Part shown: piece by piece, positions 39,797 through 49,151 of the stretch
Layout of the letters: each line of letters begins with the position of its first letter
Position numbering within the stretch: position 1 is the first letter of the stretch
From: Eubacteriales bacterium
Lineage (GTDB): Bacteria; Bacillota; Clostridia; Lachnospirales; Lachnospiraceae
Direction: 5' to 3'
Length of the DNA: 64,000 nt
NCBI GenBank assembly: GCA_030537935.1
Contig: JAUNUY010000002.1
Span: 186,001 to 250,000 of the forward strand
Notes under the pieces: generated by a model
What the model was told of the DNA's origin: nothing
What the model saw: the letters and a program-made list of their open reading frames with translations, nothing else
Database searches by the model: none
Translations under genes and position numbers: made by a program

Positions 39797-40578
39797 GTCC
39801 TGTCCTTGATATATGCAACCTTCGTTTCAGTTATAACGATAAACAACGGCCCGTCTTGGAGAATCTATCTTGTCAAATACGACGCGGCGAAACCGTGTTT
39901 ATTCTGGGCCCGAACGGCACCGGAAAAACGACGCTACTGAAACTGCTACTGAAATTGTTACGGCCGGAAAGCGGTGACATCACATTGGCGGGAAAGCCCT
40001 TGCAATCATACTCGGAAAAATCCCTTTCCCGTGCTATGGCTTACGTGCCACAGGCAACGGAAATCATCTTTCCCCTCGCCGCCTACGACCTCGTACTGAC
40101 CGGACGCTTCAATCGACAGGCCATCGGTCGCAGACCGGATGCCGCCGCCCACCGTGCCGTCCGGGAAACAATGGCTCGATTGGGCATTGAACACCTGGCT
40201 TACCGTAACTACAACGAAATGAGCGGCGGCGAACGGCAAATGGTCTTAATCGCGCGGGCACTCACCCAGGACGCCGATATCCTTATCATGGATGAGCCGA
40301 CTTCCGGCCTCGATTATCGAAACCAGGTACAGATCTTAAAGACCGTGGCCGACTTACAAACATCCGGGTACACGATTCTCATGACCACGCACGACCCCGT
40401 GCACTGCCTTTCCGTTCCATCGCAGGTGCTCATGTTAAAAGATGAGCGTCTGCTTGCTTACGGTCCGGCGCGGGAAATTATCTCGTCCGAGGTCCTGACG
40501 AATCTCTACCATACCGACATTCTCGTCAAACCCTTGTCCGGTCGTCCGGATGTCAAGGGCTGTCGAGCCGTATTCTAA
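39793..40578 (+). CDS. FecE-type ABC transporter ATPase
   Basis: A 261-residue ATP-binding subunit: Walker A LGPNGTGKTTLLKL, signature EMSGGERQMVLIARAL, Walker B ILIMDEPTSGLD and the switch histidine in MTTHDP. It pairs with the overlapping permease. Substrate (ferric siderophore, heme, cobalamin or an oxyanion) is not encoded in this subunit. Confidence 0.92.
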   Translation: MSPVLDICNLRFSYNDKQRPVLENLSCQIRRGETVFILGPNGTGKTTLLKLLLKLLRPESGDITLAGKPLQSYSEKSLSRAMAYVPQATEIIFPLAAYDLVLTGRFNRQAIGRRPDAAAHRAVRETMARLGIEHLAYRNYNEMSGGERQMVLIARALTQDADILIMDEPTSGLDYRNQVQILKTVADLQTSGYTILMTTHDPVHCLSVPSQVLMLKDERLLAYGPAREIISSEVLTNLYHTDILVKPLSGRPDVKGCRAVF

Positions 40579-40593
40579 ATTGAAAGGAGAATC

Positions 40594-41637
40594 ATGAAAA
40601 CACGACGTCTACTTTTTATCTCAATCCTGCTGTCCTTCTGCCTGATTAGCAGTTTGAGCGGCTGTTCGACAGGAAAAGATGCAAATGAAAACACACAACA
40701 GGCGGCACGCACCGTCACCGACATGGCCGGACGCACCGTCACCTTGCCGGAAAAGATTGAAAAAATCGCCAATATCGGTCCGGTCGGTGTTTTAAACGGC
40801 TTTGTCCAGCTCATGGGAGAGGGTGATAAAATCTGTCATCAAATGCCCGCCAATTTCACCAAGACGGACCGCTGGAAATACCAGCCGATTTTTTCACCGC
40901 AGATTAAAGATTTGCCGGTTCTGGAAGTCGATAAAAATATCGATCTTGAAGTCCTGCACGCCATACAGCCCGACATCTGTTTTACTATGAACAAAGAAAC
41001 CGTCGAATCTTTGAAAGAACAGAATATCCCCGTCGTCTTCCTGAAATGGACACAACCGGAAGATGCCAAAGCCTGCATCGCCCTCTTGGGCGAAGTTTTT
41101 AATAAACGGGACCTTGCCGTACAATATAACGAATACTTCGACCGTACCATCGCGGAAGCCGGGGAGAAAACCGCCACCTTAAAGGAGAAGAAAACCGCTC
41201 TCTACGGGAAGCCGACGGACTTTTCCCAACCGCATCTGATTGCGGAGTGGTGGCTGAAACAGGCCGGTGCCTTATCCGTGACAGATGACGGACGGACGGC
41301 GGAACGTCTGACCTATACGACGGAAGATTTACTGCGTTGGAATCCGGACACCATCTTCGTCTTTACGCAGCAAGAAGCAAAAAGTATCAAGGAAACATCC
41401 GCCTTTCAATCCGTTAAAGCCGTACAAGACGATGCCATCTATGTCGTTCCGACCGTGGCCCACGTGTGGGGAAACCGTACCATCGAGCAACCGCTCATGA
41501 TTTTCTGGGCTATGCATAAACTGTATCCCGAACTGATGCCGAAAGAAGAACTGCAAACAAAAATCAAAGATTTCTACAACACGTACTTTCACTACGACAT
41601 GGCACCTAACGAGATTGATGCCATCATCGGTGATTAA
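40594..41637 (+). CDS. Iron-complex-type substrate-binding lipoprotein
   Basis: A 347-residue periplasmic-binding-like lipoprotein of the FecB/BtuF (helical backbone) class. The lipobox LSGC lies at about residue 25, followed by TVTDMAGRTVTLPEKIEKIANIGP, which is the family start, and a last-domain tryptophan-rich WGNRTIEQPLMIFW. AAAGGAG precedes the ATG, 15 bases after the ATPase. Likely ligand is an iron chelate, but some relatives bind molybdate or cobalamin. Confidence 0.88.
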   Translation: MKTRRLLFISILLSFCLISSLSGCSTGKDANENTQQAARTVTDMAGRTVTLPEKIEKIANIGPVGVLNGFVQLMGEGDKICHQMPANFTKTDRWKYQPIFSPQIKDLPVLEVDKNIDLEVLHAIQPDICFTMNKETVESLKEQNIPVVFLKWTQPEDAKACIALLGEVFNKRDLAVQYNEYFDRTIAEAGEKTATLKEKKTALYGKPTDFSQPHLIAEWWLKQAGALSVTDDGRTAERLTYTTEDLLRWNPDTIFVFTQQEAKSIKETSAFQSVKAVQDDAIYVVPTVAHVWGNRTIEQPLMIFWAMHKLYPELMPKEELQTKIKDFYNTYFHYDMAPNEIDAIIGD

Positions 41638-41661
41638 TCGACAAAATCCTATATACCGCCC

Positions 41662-41690
41662 TTGTCTAAATGGCGGAAAAGTCGTACAAT
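41662..41690 (+). promoter_or_regulatory. Promoter of crcB
   Basis: TTGTCT (41662-41667), 17-bp spacer, TACAAT (41685-41690). CCGCC...GGCGG around 41657-41675 can form a small hairpin; it does not match the fluoride riboswitch. Confidence 0.6.
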
Positions 41691-41716
41691 ATCCGTATCG
41701 GAGAAAGGAGTCTCTT

Positions 41717-42085
41717 ATGGATTTTGTAGCAGTCGGCGTGGGCGGTGCACTTGGTTCCGTCCTGCGCTATTTGGTCAGCCTCTTACCGTTTACCGTTGGC
41801 TTTCCGCTGGCCACGTTCATCGTGAATTTCCTGGGTGCCGTCATCATCGGCTTTCTGTCCGGCTTTTCCGTCGACCGTGTATCGCCCCGGATAATGCTCT
41901 TATTCAAAACCGGTTTTTGTGGCGGCTTTACGACCTTTTCCACCTTCTCGTTAGAGAGTTTCACCCTACTGGAGAAGGGACAGTATCGCTTGGGTGTACT
42001 GTATATCGGCCTCAGCCTCATCTGCTGCCTGGCCGGCATCTTCCTGGGGCGTCTCCTGGCAAGCCGTCTCCGGGTCGGCGCCTAA
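41717..42085 (+). CDS. crcB: Fluoride channel CrcB/Fluc
   Basis: Dual-topology fluoride exporter, 122 residues and four membrane helices. Signature residues are GGALGSVLRYLV, the TFIVNFLGAVIIGF asparagine, and GFCGGFTTFSTFSLE, which holds the central sodium site and the phenylalanine track. Only one copy is present, so it should work as a homodimer. AAAGGAG supports the start at 41717. Confidence 0.94.
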   Translation: MDFVAVGVGGALGSVLRYLVSLLPFTVGFPLATFIVNFLGAVIIGFLSGFSVDRVSPRIMLLFKTGFCGGFTTFSTFSLESFTLLEKGQYRLGVLYIGLSLICCLAGIFLGRLLASRLRVGA

Positions 42086-42101
42086 GACAATAGCACGACA
42101 T

Positions 42102-42158
42102 AAACGGCAGAGACACCGTCAGTGGAAAAGCCTTCCGTCAACGGTGTCTCTGCCGTTT
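42102..42158. terminator. Bidirectional terminator between crcB and the small membrane protein
   Basis: A perfect 18-bp stem AAACGGCAGAGACACCGT / ACGGTGTCTCTGCCGTTT with a 21-base loop and T on both strands. Confidence 0.88.
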
Positions 42159-42159
42159 T

Positions 42160-42432
42160 CTACGTCTTACTATCGTTCTTCCTTTTTACGAGTACATAGA
42201 TGTTATACACCATATTCACGGCAAACAGGAACATCAACCAGTAACAAACCTTGAAGTACGTCCCAATCACGTCAATATCCGCTACCGGGGCATACGCCTT
42301 CGGCGCAAAAAACAGTAAGATGACGGTAATGATGTCTACCACGATATAGGCCACATTTTTATTGGCGATTCTACGTACTAAAAGTAACACCAACGCATAT
42401 AAGAACAAAAAGAAAAACAACATTTCCTGCAC
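42160..42432 (-). CDS. Small membrane protein, unknown
   Basis: A 90-residue protein with three hydrophobic helices (about 4-20, 27-45, 58-80) and a short basic C-terminus. It begins with GTG at 42432, preceded by GGAGG; an in-frame ATG follows three codons later. No family recognised. The strong terminator after it supports a real gene. Confidence 0.55.
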   Translation of the reverse strand: MQEMLFFFLFLYALVLLLVRRIANKNVAYIVVDIITVILLFFAPKAYAPVADIDVIGTYFKVCYWLMFLFAVNMVYNIYVLVKRKNDSKT

Positions 42433-42650
42433 GTGATCCGCCCTCCTTCTTTCACTTTCCGACGCGTTAACAACACCGCTATCCCCACGAAAGTATTACA
42501 ACATGTTCGTCCCTTTAAAGCAAGCGGTATGACGACGAACCATCTTGTAACTTCTGAACAAAGTTTTCGTCGACACCCTCCCCCGCTCCATTCTTTACCA
42601 ACCAAAACAACGAAACGCTTTGTTCACCGTGATGAATTTTCCGGCGAATA

Positions 42651-42680
42651 AAAAATCCCCTCCATCCGGAGGGGATTTTT
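42651..42680. terminator. Terminator after rubrerythrin
   Basis: A perfect 13-bp stem AAAAATCCCCTCC / GGAGGGGATTTTT with loop ATCC. Confidence 0.93.
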
Positions 42681-42709
42681 TTTCAGAAGGTTTCCGATAT
42701 GCCGTCGGT

Positions 42710-43291
42710 TTAGTAGGTTTCTACAAATACTTCAAAGTATTTCTGAGGATGGGCGCATGCCGGACATTTTTCCGGTGCGGACTTTCCTTTATGGATATAT
42801 CCACAATTATTGCATTTCCACTCAACCTCTTCTTCTTTTTCAAAGACACTGCCATTCTCAAGGTTCGCCAACAGCTTACGGAAACGACGTTCATGACGTT
42901 CTTCCACTTCCGCAATCTCACGGAATACATGGGCAATCTCTTTGAAGCCCTCTTTTTCCGCCACTTCAGCGAATGCGGGATACATTTCCGAATGCTCTTC
43001 ATTCTCTCCCTCGGCCGCCGCCTTTAAGTTCGCCTTCGTATCCGCAAATGCAACGGGGAAGCAACCTTCCACGTCCAGACACTCATCTTTAATCTCATCC
43101 CGCAGGAACTTGTAAAAACGCTTTGCGTGTTCCTTCTCATTATCTGCCGTTTCTGTAAAGATGTTCGAAATCTGTACATAACCGTCTTTCTTTGCCTGTG
43201 AAGCATAGTACGTATATCTCATCCGTGCTTGCGATTCGCCGGCGAAAGAGAGTAATAAATTTTTTGCCGTTTCAGTTCCTTTTAATCCCAT
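42710..43291 (-). CDS. Rubrerythrin
   Basis: Peroxide-reducing di-iron protein of anaerobes, 193 residues. The four-helix di-iron domain has ESQARMRYTYYA, DNEKEHAKRFYKFL and the paired glutamates EVEERHERRF; the C-terminal rubredoxin-like domain has CNNCGY and CPACAHP. All iron ligands are present. Its promoter has an operator-like palindrome, consistent with peroxide or redox control. Confidence 0.95.
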   Translation of the reverse strand: MGLKGTETAKNLLLSFAGESQARMRYTYYASQAKKDGYVQISNIFTETADNEKEHAKRFYKFLRDEIKDECLDVEGCFPVAFADTKANLKAAAEGENEEHSEMYPAFAEVAEKEGFKEIAHVFREIAEVEERHERRFRKLLANLENGSVFEKEEEVEWKCNNCGYIHKGKSAPEKCPACAHPQKYFEVFVETY

Positions 43292-43372
43292 AGTATATCT
43301 CCTTTTAATAGATTCTTCTTCGTCGGCTCATCACTTCCGACGAGTACTGAGTACATCTCAGTAACTGTTACT

Positions 43373-43404
43373 ATTATACCCTTGAAGTACTTATATTTCA
43401 AGGG
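43373..43404 (-). promoter_or_regulatory. Rubrerythrin promoter with overlapping operator palindrome
   Basis: Minus strand TTGAAA (43396-43401), 17-bp spacer, TATAAT (43373-43378). CCCTTGAA (43379-43386) and TTCAAGGG (43397-43404) form a perfect 8-bp inverted repeat covering the -35 and the -10-proximal spacer. A second repeat, ACTGAG-TACAT-CTCAGT (around 43346-43362), lies in the 5' UTR. Confidence 0.78.
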
Positions 43405-43443
43405 GTTAAGGGTAAAGGTTTTGTGAATTCCGGTTGGCATCGA

Positions 43444-44274
43444 CTAATGTTTTACAATAAATCCCGCCATATTGCCGCGACGTCCCGCTGTCCGTCGATG
43501 TGAGAACAACCGATTCGAATGCGTCCAGGTACAGATGCCGGACTCGAAGATGTGTTCAGGCAGGATGCCGCATGTCGAAAAATGCCGACGATTAATGCCC
43601 GGCAGGTCCAAAAGACAGTGCGCCGGGCCATCCGCCGTAATCAGCTCCGTATCCCGCAAATCCGGATAACGGTCGATAAATGCCGTCCCCATTTGTCGCT
43701 CTACTTGATAATATGCCTGTGATATGGCCGGCCCGATGGCCGCCCGGATATCCGCCGGACAACTGCCGTAGTATGATACCATCAACCGTATCGTCGCTGC
43801 GGCAATATTCTTCAACGTGCCTTCCCGCCCCGCATGGGCTATGCCGATCACCCCACGGACCGGATCATTGAAATAGAGGGGGACGCAATCCGCATAGGTC
43901 GTCAGCAAAGCTGTCTCCGTCAAATCCGTCACCAAACCGTCCACATCCCGCAACACATTCCGACCGGCGGCATGAGCCGCCAACAATGCCTCGTCCACAA
44001 TCCGTACCGTCGCCGTATGCGTCTGCTCCGGTAATACCATGCGTTCCGGCCTGACGGCCAACGCATGGGCCAACCGACGATAATTTTCCGCTACCGCCGC
44101 CGGATCATCCCCCCGATTACGCCCCAAATTCATACTCTCATAAATGCCGGTCGACACGCCGCCCGCACGGGTCGTCATCCCCGCCGTGACATGCTCGCCG
44201 AAGGCCTGCTCGAAAACAAGCAACGGCACCGCCCCCGGTACCGTTTGCATGCCCGATATTTTTCGTCGCTTCAT
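43444..44274 (-). CDS. pgeF: Laccase-domain protein PgeF (YfiH/YlmD)
   Basis: Peptidoglycan editing factor/purine-nucleoside-type Cu/Zn protein, 276 residues. The metal-site His and Cys are in LPEQTHTATV, TYADCVPLYF and IAHAGREGT. Relatives correct L-Ser-containing muropeptide precursors or act on nucleosides. It follows the CapA-like gene by seven bases with a short-spaced GGAG. Confidence 0.88.
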   Translation of the reverse strand: MKRRKISGMQTVPGAVPLLVFEQAFGEHVTAGMTTRAGGVSTGIYESMNLGRNRGDDPAAVAENYRRLAHALAVRPERMVLPEQTHTATVRIVDEALLAAHAAGRNVLRDVDGLVTDLTETALLTTYADCVPLYFNDPVRGVIGIAHAGREGTLKNIAAATIRLMVSYYGSCPADIRAAIGPAISQAYYQVERQMGTAFIDRYPDLRDTELITADGPAHCLLDLPGINRRHFSTCGILPEHIFESGICTWTHSNRLFSHRRTAGRRGNMAGFIVKH

Positions 44275-44281
44275 CCGTCTC

Positions 44282-45499
44282 CTATCTGAACTCCGCCGGC
44301 ACCGCTTCCTCGAACATATCCTGAAAGAACCGATTCGTCAATGTTGTGCCATGATATACGTTCAATCCGTGCCGGGCCGCAATCTCATCCGTATAGTCCG
44401 CCAGTTTGTAGATTTTAAAATTACTGCAAGCACTGTGGTAGCTCGTAATATGCCCCTCGAAATGTGTGACCGTCGGTATCATCTTTACATTCTCGACCCG
44501 CTTCGTCACCCCGTCCTTCACCAAATCGAAGTTCGCCGTATACCCCAGCATATTCTCCAAACCGAACATGGCGGAAATGTAATTGCCCATCGAATAGATG
44601 ACCAGGGTCTTTTCCCCTGCCGCATTCATTTGCCATTCCACCGGCTGCACGACGTGCGGATGACAGCCCAGTACGACGTCCACCCCTTCATCGCTGAAGA
44701 ATTTTGCCATGTCCCGTTGCTGTTCATTCGGTTCCATGACATTCTCGTCACCCCAATGGGCCGCCACAATAACGAAATCGCTTTCCGTCTTCGCCTTACG
44801 GATGTCCGCCCGAATGCCCTCCTTATCGTCCAAATAGATGGTGCGCCAGGGCACATCCGGCTCAATACCGTTCGTCCCATACGTATAGGAAAGCAAAGCA
44901 ATCTTAACACCGTTCTTTTCCATAATCGGTATCTCATGCCGTTCCGCTTCGCTGCGGTTGGCACCGCTGTGGAATAGCCCGGCGGTCTCCCATACCGCAA
45001 TGGTATGTTCTACCGCTTTGGGTCCCTTATCCAAAATATGGTTGTTGGCCAAGGTCACCGCGTCAAAACCGACTGCCTTTAAATATCCTGCCATGTCCTC
45101 CGGCGTATTGAATGCCGGGTATCCGCTGGGGCCGTATTCATCGCCGCCGATGATGGATTCCTGATTGATGATTGCAATGTCTTTCGGTTCAATCATATCC
45201 CGAACATGCTCGTATAAGTGGGAAAAATCATAGCTGCCGTCCGCCTGTTCCGCCTCCATGTAGATTGGATCGTGGATGAGATTGTCCCCCACACCCGCTA
45301 TGGTTACGCGCTGCGGCGGCACCTCTTGTGGTACGGACGGTGTGTCCGACTTCGGTGCGAGCGGTTCATCCGGCTTCATTTCCTCCGTCTCCCGAAGGAC
45401 CTCCCGCTCCCTCAGCGCATCCGCATACAAAAATGTGAATCCGCCCACCGCACCAATCAATGCGATAAACAGGATTACGATTGCCGTCCTCTTCTTCAT
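44282..45499 (-). CDS. CapA-family (poly-gamma-glutamate synthesis-like) metallophosphatase
   Basis: A 405-residue membrane-anchored protein: hydrophobic anchor at about 6-26, proline-rich linker, then the PGA_cap calcineurin-like domain with GVGDNLIHDPIY, NQESIIGG, LANNHILDKG and VVLGCHPHVVQPVEW. No capB or capC is nearby, so a role in gamma-polyglutamate synthesis is not supported; related proteins are often of unknown substrate. AAAGGAGGG supports the start at 45499. Confidence 0.85.
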   Translation of the reverse strand: MKKRTAIVILFIALIGAVGGFTFLYADALREREVLRETEEMKPDEPLAPKSDTPSVPQEVPPQRVTIAGVGDNLIHDPIYMEAEQADGSYDFSHLYEHVRDMIEPKDIAIINQESIIGGDEYGPSGYPAFNTPEDMAGYLKAVGFDAVTLANNHILDKGPKAVEHTIAVWETAGLFHSGANRSEAERHEIPIMEKNGVKIALLSYTYGTNGIEPDVPWRTIYLDDKEGIRADIRKAKTESDFVIVAAHWGDENVMEPNEQQRDMAKFFSDEGVDVVLGCHPHVVQPVEWQMNAAGEKTLVIYSMGNYISAMFGLENMLGYTANFDLVKDGVTKRVENVKMIPTVTHFEGHITSYHSACSNFKIYKLADYTDEIAARHGLNVYHGTTLTNRFFQDMFEEAVPAEFR

Positions 45500-45533
45500 A
45501 AATATCCCTCCTTTTGCCACTGATGTCCCGTAT

Positions 45534-45562
45534 ATTGTATCATATCGCCGAACACTTGACCA
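45534..45562 (-). promoter_or_regulatory. Likely promoter of the capA-pgeF pair
   Basis: Minus strand TGGTCA (45557-45562), 17-bp spacer, TACAAT (45534-45539). Confidence 0.5.
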
Positions 45563-45606
45563 GTATGATACCCTACATCGTCCGCACCGAATTGCGGCGC
45601 GAACGG

Positions 45607-45635
45607 TTGGCAAGCGGCCAATTATTCGTTATAAT
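45607..45635 (+). promoter_or_regulatory. Promoter of the malic enzyme-fumarase operon
   Basis: TTGGCA (45607-45612), 17-bp spacer, TATAAT (45630-45635). Confidence 0.8.
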
Positions 45636-45688
45636 ATTAACGTTACGGACCGTTTATGTAAACGGCGTTTTGGAAAGAAGGGACAATT

Positions 45689-46846
45689 ATGAAGAACATC
45701 GATCCGATAGAACAACATCGCAAATGGGGCGGCAAATTTGAGATTAAAAGCCGCGTGGATTTGGCGGAGGATGACATCCTCTCCATTGCCTATACACCGG
45801 GTGTGGGTGCCCCCTGTATGGCCATCCATGAAAATCCGGAACTCGTCTACGAATTGACACGAAAGAAGAACACCATCGCCGTCATCTCGGACGGTACGGC
45901 CGTTCTCGGTCTGGGCGACATCGGTCCGGCGGCTGCCATGCCCGTAATGGAAGGCAAGGCCATCCTCTTTAAGGAATTCGGTGATGTGGACGCCGTTCCC
46001 ATCTGTCTTGACACGAAAGATCCGGGTGAAATTGTCAATATCATCAAGGCAATGGCTCCCTCTTTCGGCGGTATTAATCTGGAGGACATCTCCGCACCGC
46101 GCTGCTTTGAGATTGAACGACGCCTGATTGAGGAGCTGGATATTCCCGTCTTCCATGACGATCAACACGGCACGGCCATCGTCACACTGGCCGGTCTCAT
46201 CAATGCCTTGCGACTCACCGGAAAAGAGATGGGCAATGTACGCATCGTCATCAACGGTGCGGGTGCGGCCGCCATCGCCATAACCCGTCTGTTGAAGGAT
46301 GCCGGTGCCGGAGAAATCATCCTCTGTGACCGTCAAGGCGCCGTGTATGAAAATCGTCCGGAAAATATGAATCCGGAAAAGGAACGGATTGCCGCTATCA
46401 CCAACCCGAAACATGTCACAGGCACGCTGGCGGACGTCATCCGAGATGCAGATGTCTTCATCGGTGTAAGTGCCGCCGGTGCATTGACGGGCGAGATGAT
46501 CGGCCATATGGCGGAACGTCCGATTGTCTTCGCCTGTGCCAACCCGGTACCGGAAATCATGCCCGACGATGCCAAGGCGGCAGGCGTGGCCGTCATGGCG
46601 ACGGGGCGCAGTGACTTCCCGAACCAGATCAACAACCTGCTCGCATTTCCGGGTATCTTCCGCGGTGCCCTGGATGCGGGTGTCATTAACATCACCACCG
46701 CCATGAAGCTCGCAGCGGCACGTGCCATTGCGGATATAATTCCGGCAGATGAATTGCGACCGGATTATATCATGCCGAATGCCCTGGATAAAGCCGTCGC
46801 GCGAAATGTCGCGAAAGAAGTGGAGCGTGCCCATGCCGAAGAATAA
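45689..46846 (+). CDS. NAD(P)-dependent malic enzyme
   Basis: Oxidative decarboxylation of malate to pyruvate and CO2. The 385-residue short bacterial form has YTPGVGAPC, the metal region FHDDQHGTAIV, the Rossmann motif INGAGAAAIAI and FACANPVPEI. The fumarase gene overlaps its end by 14 bases, so fumarate-malate-pyruvate interconversion is genetically linked here. Confidence 0.94.
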   Translation: MKNIDPIEQHRKWGGKFEIKSRVDLAEDDILSIAYTPGVGAPCMAIHENPELVYELTRKKNTIAVISDGTAVLGLGDIGPAAAMPVMEGKAILFKEFGDVDAVPICLDTKDPGEIVNIIKAMAPSFGGINLEDISAPRCFEIERRLIEELDIPVFHDDQHGTAIVTLAGLINALRLTGKEMGNVRIVINGAGAAAIAITRLLKDAGAGEIILCDRQGAVYENRPENMNPEKERIAAITNPKHVTGTLADVIRDADVFIGVSAAGALTGEMIGHMAERPIVFACANPVPEIMPDDAKAAGVAVMATGRSDFPNQINNLLAFPGIFRGALDAGVINITTAMKLAAARAIADIIPADELRPDYIMPNALDKAVARNVAKEVERAHAEE

Positions 46847-48230
46847 TACGCATGTCCCCCGAACGCCGGACGAAATATCGGCGGGCGAGGGCATGATGCC
46901 GTGGGGTGACGTAACCCGACGAAGCCTTCGAAACTTCCGCATCGGGACGGAAACCATGCCGCCGGCTTTGATTCGCGCCCTAATCCAAATCAAGCATGCC
47001 GCCGCAGATGCCAATGCGGCTCTGGGTCGACTGTCGGATAAAAAGCGGGATGCCATCCGTACCGTTTGTGAAGAACTGCTTGCTCATCCCCGACCGGAAT
47101 ACTTTCCGCTCAAAGTCTGGCAAACGGGCAGCGGCACCCAGACCAATATGAATGTCAATGAAGTCATCGCCGGTCTGGCTGCCGTACCCTTGCATCCCAA
47201 TGATGATGTCAATAAGTCGCAGAGCTCCAACGATGTCATGCCCACCGCCATACACATGGCCGTGCTGAGCGGCATCACGCGCCGGCTCCTGCCGGCATTG
47301 GACGGTCTCATCGACACCCTTGACGAGCTGGCCGCCGCCAATCCGACGGTCATTAAGACGGGACGAACCCATCTTCAAGATGCCGTTCCCCTCCGTTTTG
47401 CACAAGAAGTCGGCGCATGGCGAAGTGCCCTGATGCGCAACCGGGAGATGCTGTTGCCGGCCATTGACTCGCTGCGGGATTTGGCAGCCGGCGGCACCGC
47501 CGTCGGTACCGGTTTGAATACGCATCCGGACTATCCGGCACGATTCATCGATGCGCTCAACGCCATCACCGGAGAACACTTCCGCAGCGACCCGGACAAG
47601 TTCAAAGCCTTGAGTATGAAAACCGAGGTCGCCGCCGTCCATGCACATCTGAAGATTCTGGCCGGCGACTTGACGAAGATTGCCGAAGACGTCCGCTTTC
47701 TTTCTTCCGGTCCCCGGTGCGGTTACGGCGAAATCAACATCCCGGCCAATGAACCGGGTAGCTCCATCATGCCGGGCAAGGTCAATCCCACACAATGCGA
47801 GGCCCTGCTGATGGTGGCGGCACAGGTTACGGGTAATGACGTCACGGTCTCCATCGCGGCAAGCCGCGGCAATTTCCAATTAAACGTCTATATGCCCGTC
47901 ATCGCCTATAACGTCCTGCAAAGCATTGACCTGTTGGCGGATGCCGTCCGTTCCTTCGACGTAAACTGCTGTCGGGGCATTACCGTCAATGCCGATGTCA
48001 TGGCGAACAACCTCGCCCGTTCCCTCATGACGGTGACCGCTTTAAATCCCGTTATCGGCTATGAAAAAGGTGCCGAAATCGTCAAAACCGCCTTACGGGA
48101 CAATATCACCGTTCGGGCGGCCGCATTAGCCGCCGACATCATAGATGCGGACACCTTTGACCACCTGACCGATCCCGAACGGGCAATCGGCCCTTCGTCG
48201 GATACAACGGATGACCCCCGCAAGCCCTGA
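46833..48230 (+). CDS. fumC: Class II fumarate hydratase
   Basis: Oxygen-stable fumarase, 465 residues. Diagnostic segments are GSGTQTNMNVNEV, SQSSNDVMPTAIH, TGRTHLQDAVP and the signature GSSIMPGKVNPTQCE. Aspartase is close in sequence; the FumC-type NDVMPTAIH and linkage with malic enzyme favour fumarase. GGAG lies about eight bases upstream of the ATG, inside the malic enzyme gene. Confidence 0.9.
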   Translation: MPKNNTHVPRTPDEISAGEGMMPWGDVTRRSLRNFRIGTETMPPALIRALIQIKHAAADANAALGRLSDKKRDAIRTVCEELLAHPRPEYFPLKVWQTGSGTQTNMNVNEVIAGLAAVPLHPNDDVNKSQSSNDVMPTAIHMAVLSGITRRLLPALDGLIDTLDELAAANPTVIKTGRTHLQDAVPLRFAQEVGAWRSALMRNREMLLPAIDSLRDLAAGGTAVGTGLNTHPDYPARFIDALNAITGEHFRSDPDKFKALSMKTEVAAVHAHLKILAGDLTKIAEDVRFLSSGPRCGYGEINIPANEPGSSIMPGKVNPTQCEALLMVAAQVTGNDVTVSIAASRGNFQLNVYMPVIAYNVLQSIDLLADAVRSFDVNCCRGITVNADVMANNLARSLMTVTALNPVIGYEKGAEIVKTALRDNITVRAAALAADIIDADTFDHLTDPERAIGPSSDTTDDPRKP

Positions 48231-48284
48231 CCCGAAGGATTTTGTGACGTATATGAATACGCCGTTCCATCTTCGCTCCCGAAG

Positions 48285-48313
48285 TTGCCCCGGTATCGGG
48301 AACATGCTATAAT
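48285..48313 (+). promoter_or_regulatory. Promoter of nagB
   Basis: TTGCCC (48285-48290), 17-bp spacer, TATAAT (48308-48313), 22 bases before the start codon. Confidence 0.65.
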
Positions 48314-48334
48314 ACCGGCAATACGGAGGAGCAT

Positions 48335-49093
48335 ATGAAAATCATTTATACGGAAAACTACGAGGTCATGAGCGCCGTCACGGCGCAGCTGATTGCCGCA
48401 CAAATTTACCGAAAGCCGGACTGTGTCCTGGGCTTGGCCACCGGCTCCACGCCCTTGGGTACCTATGCGGAACTAATCCGCATGCATCGCTCACAGAACC
48501 TGAATTTTTCGAAAGTTCGTACTGTCAACCTGGACGAATACAAGGGGCTTTCCCCGGATAGCGACCAAAGTTATGCCTATTTTATGCGGGAAAACTTCTT
48601 CCGCCACATTAATATCCGGCCGGAAAATACACATGTCCCGAACGGATTGAACCCGGACGAGGATGCGGCATGTTCATGCTATGAACGGCTGATTGATGAC
48701 TTGGGCGGCATTGACCTGCAGTTGCTCGGCATCGGGCATAACGGCCACATCGGCTTCAACGAGCCGGATGACACTTTCATTATGGATACTCATGCAGAGT
48801 CTTTGACAGAAAAAACGGTACGCATGAATGCTCGCTTCTTTGAACGAATTGAAGATGTCCCGACCCGCGCCTATACTATGGGGATTGGACAAATTATGGC
48901 GGCAAAGACCGTCATCCTCATTGCCAACGGAGCCGACAAGGCGGAAACGATGGCCCGCTTTGCGGAACGCACCATTGACCCACATTTTCAAGGGTCCATC
49001 CTGCATGCGCATCGGAATGCCTATGTCATTGCAGACAAGGCGGCGCTGTCCATCCTTATAAAACAAGCCCCACAATTGATATCAAATCGGTAA
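48335..49093 (+). CDS. nagB: Glucosamine-6-phosphate deaminase
   Basis: Converts glucosamine-6-phosphate to fructose-6-phosphate and ammonia. The 252-residue protein has GLATGSTPLGTY (phosphate loop), VNLDEYKGL with the catalytic Asp, and GIGHNGHIGFNEP with the catalytic His. GGAGG precedes the ATG. No nagA accompanies it. Confidence 0.95.
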   Translation: MKIIYTENYEVMSAVTAQLIAAQIYRKPDCVLGLATGSTPLGTYAELIRMHRSQNLNFSKVRTVNLDEYKGLSPDSDQSYAYFMRENFFRHINIRPENTHVPNGLNPDEDAACSCYERLIDDLGGIDLQLLGIGHNGHIGFNEPDDTFIMDTHAESLTEKTVRMNARFFERIEDVPTRAYTMGIGQIMAAKTVILIANGADKAETMARFAERTIDPHFQGSILHAHRNAYVIADKAALSILIKQAPQLISNR

Positions 49094-49151
49094 GAAACTG
49101 AACGCTACTCCCTGTGCTTGAAGCATTTGACCGGGTGGCGTTCAGTTTCTT
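49092..49151 (+). terminator. Terminator of nagB
   Basis: A 14-bp perfect stem AAGAAACTGAACGC / GCGTTCAGTTTCTT starting at the stop codon, with a 32-base loop. Confidence 0.8.

Noticed and set aside
41638..41716. Fluoride riboswitch before crcB
   Set aside because: The short leader lacks the GGCGATGG...pseudoknot consensus; only a small hairpin overlapping the promoter is present.
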